Origin: Methanoculleus chikugoensis
GTDB taxonomy: Archaea > Halobacteriota > Methanomicrobia > Methanomicrobiales > Methanoculleaceae
DNA length: 64,000 nt
NCBI RefSeq assembly: GCF_900095385.1
Contig: NZ_FMID01000047.1
Location: 46,948-110,947 of the forward strand
Direction: 5' to 3'
The notes beneath the pieces are model-generated. The model was not told the DNA's origin, searched no databases, and was given only the letters and a program-made list of their open reading frames with translations. Positions within the stretch are counted from its first letter, which is position 1. Each line of letters opens with the position of its first letter. Position numbers and translations under genes: made by a program. Shown piece after piece: positions 60,749-64,000 of this stretch.

Positions 60749-61309
60749 TTAGTCTTTCTCGGGAGAAGAGGAAGCGGGAGCCCCGGGCGAAGAGGTGATG
60801 GAGCAGGGCGCGTTGCCCTCGGGCCGCACCAGAACGGTCAGAGTCTCGCCCGCGGGAATCGGCCGGTCGAGGCAGAGGTGGATCACGCACTCTTCCCCGG
60901 CACCAAGGAGGTTGTCGCCCCCGGGCGTTGCCGCCGACCACGTCCCCGGTTGAGGGAGGACGTCTCCGGACGGGGCGAGGATCTCGAGGTAGGTCCCTGC
61001 CATGACCGTCACGGTGGCCCGGGCAAGGTCGACCGGATCGCCTTCCCCGGTATGGGCGACGCGGACGGCGACGGTATCGACGTAGATCCCGGATAGCCCC
61101 GGAATCGACGAGGAGCCGGTGACTTCTCCAACCTGTTCGAGGTACGGTTCGCCTGCGGCGAAGGCGGGATACATATCCGGATCCGGTTCTGAGCCGCCGT
61201 TCATGCCGCCCGCTCCGGACGAGACGAGCGAGAAGAGTGTCGTGACGGCGACGAACGCCGCAAAGATTGCCGCAAGCTCCAGGTGTGTATGAACTTCGCT
61301 TCCCCCCAT
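60749..61309 (-). CDS. Archaellin-like secreted protein
   Basis: 186 residues. The N terminus has a class III (type IV-like) signal: HTHLELAAIFAAFVAVTTLF SLVSSGAG, as in archaellins where FlaK/PibD cuts before the helix. The remainder is a Gly/Ser/Thr-rich soluble domain with a Pro-rich end. The family resemblance is to flagellin-like proteins of methanogens, though there is no fla operon here. It could be a minor archaellin or a structural surface protein. Confidence 0.62.
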   Translation of the reverse strand: MGGSEVHTHLELAAIFAAFVAVTTLFSLVSSGAGGMNGGSEPDPDMYPAFAAGEPYLEQVGEVTGSSSIPGLSGIYVDTVAVRVAHTGEGDPVDLARATVTVMAGTYLEILAPSGDVLPQPGTWSAATPGGDNLLGAGEECVIHLCLDRPIPAGETLTVLVRPEGNAPCSITSSPGAPASSSPEKD

Positions 61310-61449
61310 GGTAACGCCAATGGTAAGACCCGGGAGCCGGTATAAAAACTTATCTGCGTCTCTGGTATGCGCGGCCGATCCGGAAACGCCCGCAGATTGG
61401 TTCTATTTCCGGCGGTTGGGAATGAACCCGGGCGGAGCACCCGCACGGG

Positions 61450-61457
61450 TATATATT
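61450..61457 (+). promoter_or_regulatory. rnpB: TATA box of RNase P RNA
   Basis: TATATATT lies about 28 bases before the predicted 5' end at 61484, the usual archaeal spacing. Confidence 0.55.
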
Positions 61458-61483
61458 CCCGGGGTGAAATAGTATATGGGAGA

Positions 61484-61826
61484 GGGAGAGTGCGGCCGAC
61501 GGTGGCACATGTTTGTGCCGCTGAGGAAAGTCCTCCCACCGGCCAGACACGCAGCCGCATGCAAGTGCGGGTGGCGAGAGTCACGGCAATGACACAGAAA
61601 CGACACGGCCCGCCGTCAGTGATGAAACGATCGAGCCCCCGTCCGGGGGCGAGCGGCGCGGGTTTCCGCGCAACTCGTTGAACGTAGCGGCGGGAAACGA
61701 TGAAACGGTGAATCCCTGCGGGTGCAAGCCAGAATCGGGCTTATGGATCGTCTGGTATCCGCCCAGGTATGGCGCGTAGCTGAATGCCGCACCGAACAGA
61801 AGGAGGCTTACTCCTCCCACTCTTCA
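61484..61826 (+). ncRNA. rnpB: RNase P RNA (archaeal)
   Basis: About 343 bases. The ends pair as P1 (GGAGAGTG at 61485-61492 with CACTCTTC at 61818-61825). Conserved blocks appear in order: GAGGAAAGTCC (CR-I), GACACAGAAACG (CR-II/III region), GGTGAATCCC with GGGTGCAAG, and AGAAGGAGGCTTAC (CR-V). It is the catalytic RNA that trims tRNA 5' ends with four or five proteins. Spurious protein frames cover it. It lies between the archaellin-like gene and a small hypothetical gene. Confidence 0.92.
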
Positions 61827-61864
61827 CAATCGCGAGCTCTTTTCGATGAAACCGTTATGGAGCT

Positions 61865-62125
61865 TCAGCCGCCCCGCGGTTTCAGGTCGATCTCCTCAAA
61901 CGTCACGACGTGTGAGTCGACGATCTCGTCCCGGTCGTTCATGGATATATGGACGAAGATCTCGGCGGGCGCGTTCTCCATGGATACGACGTCGCCGTGC
62001 TCCGCCCTGACCTCGAACCCGAGGGATTCCAATTCGCTCCGGACGGCGTCCCGGGTATGGATGGTCGAGAGGATATCCCTGACCTTCGCGAGGACGGCCT
62101 GTTGTTCTTCCTCCGTTACGGCCAT
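61865..62125 (-). CDS. Small conserved-type hypothetical protein
   Basis: 86 residues, acidic with one Met-rich stretch. It reads MAVTEEEQQAVLAKVRDIL, then SELESLGFEVRAEHGDVVSM and ends EEIDLKPRGG. It has the size and beta-alpha layout of a small sensor or ubiquitin-like domain but matches no family that I recognise. It converges on the RNase P RNA and is divergent from the HTH-CBS gene. Confidence 0.65.
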   Translation of the reverse strand: MAVTEEEQQAVLAKVRDILSTIHTRDAVRSELESLGFEVRAEHGDVVSMENAPAEIFVHISMNDRDEIVDSHVVTFEEIDLKPRGG

Positions 62126-62210
62126 ACTCTCTCATGCGCCCGGGGGTATATTAACCTCTCCAGTGCCTACAGGCAAATATATATGTAAAAAAATTACCTA
62201 TAGTAATAAG

Positions 62211-62765
62211 ATGGAGATACCAACCCCGGCGGAACTGCGGGAAAAACGGCTCCGAATGGGCTTAAAACAGGCTGATGTAGCCCGTATGGCCGGAATCAGC
62301 CAGTCCATGGTCGCGCGGATCGAGGCGGGGAGCGTGGACCCGAGGGTGAGCACGCTCGCCAAGATCGTGGAAGTCCTGCGCGCAGCGGAGCACTCAGCAA
62401 TCACGGCGGCCGACGTGATGCACACCCCCGTGCTCTCCGTCGGCCTGGACGAACCCGTTGGCCGCGCCGTCGAGATCATGGGCAAGAACGGTATCTCCCA
62501 GCTGCCGGTGCTTGAGAACGGGGTGCCCGTCGGGTGTATATCCGAGTCGGCGATCATGAACGCCATGGAGGAGGGAGGGCTCCACCAGACGCACCGGAAA
62601 CTGGTGCGGGACTATCTGGAGCCCGGGTTCCCGACGGTTCCCCCGACGGCGCCGATCGATACGGTCGTCCACCTCCTGCACCACAACCACGCGGTCATCG
62701 TCATCGAGAAGGGGAAGGTGCGGGGTGTGATCACCAAGCACGACCTGATATCGTTGATTACGTGA
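62211..62765 (+). CDS. HTH-CBS transcription regulator
   Basis: 184 residues from ATG 62211; the TATA box TATATAT at 62178-62184 is about 30 bases upstream, so the mRNA is nearly leaderless. N-terminal XRE/Cro-type helix-turn-helix (ELREKRLRMGLKQADVARMA, GISQSMVARIEAGSVDP), then two CBS domains (TPVLSVGLDEPVGRAVEIM, ...QLPVLENGVPVGCISE; and FPTVPPTAPIDTVVHLLHHN, IEKGKVRGVITKHDLI). CBS pairs bind adenosine nucleotides, so it may sense energy or SAM. Open frames upstream from 61722 are not coding; they overlap RNase P RNA. Confidence 0.87.
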   Translation: MEIPTPAELREKRLRMGLKQADVARMAGISQSMVARIEAGSVDPRVSTLAKIVEVLRAAEHSAITAADVMHTPVLSVGLDEPVGRAVEIMGKNGISQLPVLENGVPVGCISESAIMNAMEEGGLHQTHRKLVRDYLEPGFPTVPPTAPIDTVVHLLHHNHAVIVIEKGKVRGVITKHDLISLIT

Positions 62766-62779
62766 CACTTGTTTCGGTT

Positions 62780-62900
62780 CTTCGTGGCTTCGCGTGAGAT
62801 AGTTTACGGGGACAGCGACGAGGTCTCACGCGAAAGACGCGAAGCCGCGAAGAGGAGTTGCTCATAGCCAAATCGGGTCTTCGCGTGAGACTCTGCCGTT
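62780..62900. repeat. CTTCGCG-type long hairpin repeat, copy 2
   Basis: GGCTTCGCGTGAGATAGTTT and GTCTCACGCGAAAGACGCGA AGCCGCGAAG are reverse-complementary arms with a 30-base loop. A third arm TCTTCGCGTGAGACTC lies at 62878-62893. It is related to 1478-1560 and lies between the HTH-CBS and tpiA genes. Confidence 0.7.
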
Positions 62901-62978
62901 GCTTCTATCCTCTACCTCGCGCACCTCACACGAAGGATGTGGAGTCCGATTCGGAAGCCCTTAACCGTGAAGAACCTT

Positions 62979-63647
62979 CTAGAGCAGCGAGACCAGGTCC
63001 CGGAGAACCGCCTCGGGATCTTCGGCCTTGACGACGCTTGAGGCGAGGAGGACGCCGCACGTCCCGAGGTCGATGGCGATCTTGACGCACTCGCCCGACT
63101 GGATGCCCGCTCCTGTCAGGACTTTTACATTCGGGTTCACCGCCCGGACGGCGTTGACCGACCGCTCGATGACCCCGGGGTCGGCCTTCGAGACAGAGAC
63201 CCCGCTCCCGATCAGTTCCGGGGGCTCGACCGCCACGTAGTCGGGCTTGAGGGCGGCGGCGGCGGCGCTCGTCGCGTCGTTGTTCGTGCAGACGACCGAT
63301 TCAAGGTTGAGCCTCCGGGCGGCCTGGACACAGGCGTCGATATCGGCCAGGGTGAGGCGGCGCTCGGAGTGGTTGATCAGGGTGCCGCTTGCGCCCGCCG
63401 ACCTGACCGCTTCGGGGAGGATATGGCCGGTATGGGCGCCAGTGGCGATCGCATCGATATGCTGGGCGTAGACCGGGATCGCATGGTGCTGGCTCAGCGG
63501 GCGGATCTCGGTGAAGATCGGCGCGATGCCGATCACGGCTCCGCTCTCTCTCGCCACGGTCTCGGCCGCAACGGCGATCCGGCGGGCGTTGTGGCCCATA
63601 CCTTCCTGATAGGTCTTGAGATTGACCAGAACAAATGGTTTAACCAT
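62979..63647 (-). CDS. tpiA: Triosephosphate isomerase
   Basis: 222 residues, the archaeal short form. [20 protein letters not shown] opens with the catalytic Asn/Lys pair, the His is in [13 protein letters not shown], and the catalytic Glu lies in [20 protein letters not shown]. The phosphate loop is [10 protein letters not shown] and the end is [13 protein letters not shown]. It interconverts DHAP and G3P in gluconeogenesis and sugar synthesis, linking to the glycogen cluster. The start ATG follows an AGG site at its 5' side. Confidence 0.94.
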   Translation of the reverse strand: MVKPFVLVNLKTYQEGMGHNARRIAVAAETVARESGAVIGIAPIFTEIRPLSQHHAIPVYAQHIDAIATGAHTGHILPEAVRSAGASGTLINHSERRLTLADIDACVQAARRLNLESVVCTNNDATSAAAAALKPDYVAVEPPELIGSGVSVSKADPGVIERSVNAVRAVNPNVKVLTGAGIQSGECVKIAIDLGTCGVLLASSVVKAEDPEAVLRDLVSLL

Positions 63648-63788
63648 AATCTATTACCTCCCGATTGACAGATACATACCACACATCGTTATTATCCGTC
63701 TTGAGTGGTTTGTTTATGTATACTGTGGTTTTATTAATAGCGCTGTATGATGTAGCATGAGACGTTTGTAGGCGCTATTAGATAGAGG

Positions 63789-64000
63789 TCATCCCAATAC
63801 TCTCGCAATCATGACGCTGCATGCCAGGTGAATCAGTCCCATGAATGAGTGCTCATACCGCTCGTATCGTGGGACAATCTTCTTAAACGCTTCAATCCAG
63901 CTGAAGAACCGCTCTACCGCACTGCGCTTCTTGTAGAGTTCTGTATCGAACCAGAATGGCCTCCCTCGTTTCGGATATTTCCGGGATCTCCGGTTGACCA
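63789..64000 (-). mobile_element. IS5-family transposase, C-terminal part, cut by window edge
   Basis: The reverse frame ends at 63789 and runs through the window edge. It encodes YKKRSAVERFFSWIEAFKKI, VPRYERYEHSFMGLIHLACS and VMIARVLG, the last part of IS5/IS1182-type DDE transposases (the ERFFSW.EAFK...RYE block with the final catalytic Glu). About 70 residues are visible. The left end of the element must lie about 63730-63780; its inverted repeat cannot be confirmed without the other end. Confidence 0.8.

Noticed and set aside
61367..61681. Forward frame of 104 codons over the RNase P RNA
   Set aside because: It covers CR-I of RNase P RNA and has no protein features.
61722..62210. N-terminal extension of the HTH-CBS regulator
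   Set aside because: The region overlaps RNase P RNA and a reverse gene; the TATA box at 62178 and ATG 62211 define the true start.

Overview
The window is GC-rich archaeal DNA. It carries a TATA-binding protein, an MCM helicase with an intein, clamp-loader (RFC) subunits, an archaeal RNase P RNA, archaeosine synthesis genes (tgtA, arcS), NMD3, aIF1A and the archaeal coenzyme A pathway (pantoate kinase, phosphopantothenate synthetase, CoaBC). MptD (methanopterin synthesis) and a DUF2121 protein point to a methanogen. From gene content and codon style I infer Methanomicrobiales, probably Methanoculleus-like. No methanogenesis enzyme lies in the window, so the genus is an inference.

Layout. 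1-0.8 kb: an edge-truncated membrane protein and a type IV pilin. 0.8-6.4 kb: a toxin-antitoxin graveyard with two intact RelE-type pairs among remnants of HepT, MNT, HicB/HicA, RelE and two DUF1016 (YhcG-type) nuclease genes. 6.5-10.7 kb: duplicated zinc-ribbon protein, an Lrp operon, thiD and an AIR-synthase relative. 11-19.3 kb: a long leftward run with a HicB-like orphan, methyltransferase, divergent RFC subunit, three CoA genes, a Taw2/Trm5-type enzyme, NMD3, DUF424, a TatD-type hydrolase and mptD. 19.3-22 kb: hicBA, a lipoprotein and a wHTH-nucleotidyltransferase/HEPN pair. 22-30.7 kb: replication and repair block with mcm (intein), rfcS, an RPA-associated OB-fold protein, a phosphoesterase and Lhr helicase. 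31-39 kb: tbp, an acyl-CoA synthetase, tRNA-Leu, small proteins, an RRM protein, aIF1A, DUF2121, and a HAMP plus roadblock pair. 39-50.2 kb: six leftward glycogen/alpha-glucan genes. 51-56.6 kb: a bacterial-type basic amino acid decarboxylase, an NfnAB/GltA-like flavoprotein pair and YbjQ. 57-63.7 kb: arcS, tgtA, AMMECR1, an archaellin-like protein, RNase P RNA, an HTH-CBS regulator and tpiA. 63.8 kb to the end: a truncated IS5-type transposase.

Themes. (1) A family of GC-rich palindromic repeats, 90-180 bp, ending in a TGGCGATATCC-type motif, is scattered between genes; one copy splits a DUF1016 gene. (2) Single-base frameshifts or stops occur in several toxin genes, and glgP has an in-frame TAA at codon 40, while the surrounding housekeeping genes are open. 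(3) Several starts are best explained by leaderless transcripts or rare start codons, notably CTG for aIF1A. Start sites were moved inward from the longest open frame where a ribosome site, overlap or family alignment supports it.
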